A DNA stretch of 64,000 bases from Bowmanella dokdonensis. Lineage in GTDB: Bacteria; Pseudomonadota; Gammaproteobacteria; Enterobacterales; Alteromonadaceae. Under the pieces are notes generated by a model. It did not search any database and was not told the DNA's origin. It was given only the letters and a program-made list of their open reading frames with translations. Below are positions 63,876 to 64,000 of the stretch, piece after piece. The stretch lies in assembly GCF_017254865.1 (NCBI RefSeq), contig NZ_JAFKCV010000015.1, forward strand, positions 26,145 to 90,144. The letters are read 5' to 3'. A program made the position numbers and the translations under genes. Each line of letters opens with the position of its first letter. The first letter of the stretch is position 1.

Positions 63876-64000
63876 TGACCTTCTCCCCAGATTTAACACC
63901 ATGACTTTGATGAGATTTCCAATAAACTGGAGCCAATGGAGATCTCAGAATGAAAAAACGTTATACCGAAGAACAAATCATCAAGGCCATTAAGCAGCAT
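63876..64000 (+). mobile_element. Left end of an IS3-family insertion sequence, cut by the window
   Basis: TGACCTTCTCCCCAG at 63876 looks like a left terminal inverted repeat (TG start and C-rich run typical of IS3-type elements), followed 74 bp later by the transposase orfA start. The right end lies outside. The 157 bp between norM and this point contain no gene. Confidence 0.6.
63950..64000 (+). CDS. IS3-family transposase OrfA, first 17 codons
   Basis: Translates to MKKRYTEEQIIKAIKQH up to the window edge. The KK.RYTEEQII start is characteristic of IS3/IS911-type OrfA, a helix-turn-helix protein that binds the element ends and is fused to OrfB by frameshifting. Only the start is visible, so whether the element is complete cannot be told. 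Confidence 0.82.
   Translation, partial: MKKRYTEEQIIKAIKQH

Overview
The window reads as chromosomal DNA of a GC-rich gammaproteobacterium, most likely a marine or brackish member of the Alteromonadales (Alteromonadaceae-like). Grounds: asnS, fadH, sppA, a YaiL-type DUF2058 gene, cmoAB, acs beside a NarL-type response regulator, several TonB-dependent receptors and secreted amidohydrolases, and a NasST-controlled nitrate assimilation locus. Gene density is high. I saw no tRNA, rRNA or CRISPR array. No species is claimed.

Layout. 1-9.5 kb: asnS 3' end, a secreted subtilase with two PPC domains, ydjA-like nitroreductase, fadH, sppA, a DUF2058 gene. 9.4-15.6 kb: a MarR regulator with two palindromic operators facing a CynX-type MFS gene, a DUF3185 membrane protein, an esterase-like protein without its nucleophile, an overlapping MarR/GNAT pair, adenosine deaminase. 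15-19.1 kb: response regulator, acs and a divergent DcaP-like porin. Two copies of a 271-bp palindromic element with 26-bp terminal inverted repeats (11.26 and 19.08 kb) sit exactly between convergent gene pairs. 19.4-26.1 kb: hydrolase, M14 peptidase, GNAT, cmoAB, a TonB receptor.

26.2-33.4 kb is the most interesting accessory region. A TonB receptor and a small membrane protein point left; an ECF sigma factor, its RskA-type anti-sigma factor, a DUF4331 protein, a cadherin-like lipoprotein and a TPR protein point right. The sigma gene, the DUF4331 gene and the receptor gene all carry a TG[CA]ATC[TC]AA element ending exactly 55 nt before the start codon. The first two also share TTCGTTT 12 nt further on. 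This suggests a small self-controlled cell-envelope regulon of unknown purpose.

33.5-44.2 kb: SnoaL-like protein, membrane protein, three amidohydrolases (one fused to a TolB-type propeller), a YcaQ/AlkX-type DNA glycosylase, a methyltransferase and a DUF6157 protein.

44.3-62 kb is a complete nitrate assimilation island: moaA-mobA-moaB-moaC-moaD-moaE behind a probable Moco riboswitch, an outer-membrane porin, cobA for siroheme, nasA, nirD, nirB, a PP2C-kinase fusion, the transporter narK, and the nitrate sensor/antiterminator pair nasS/nasT, with a cold-shock gene between narK and nasS. Both nirB and narK have a -24/-12 (sigma-54) promoter, a matching upstream element 70-71 bp behind it, and an untranslated leader with AACGAA hexaloop hairpin plus terminator, the expected target of NasT. 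The model is nitrogen limitation (sigma-54/NtrC) AND nitrate presence (NasT antitermination). The window ends with a norM-type MATE pump and the first codons of an IS3-type transposase.
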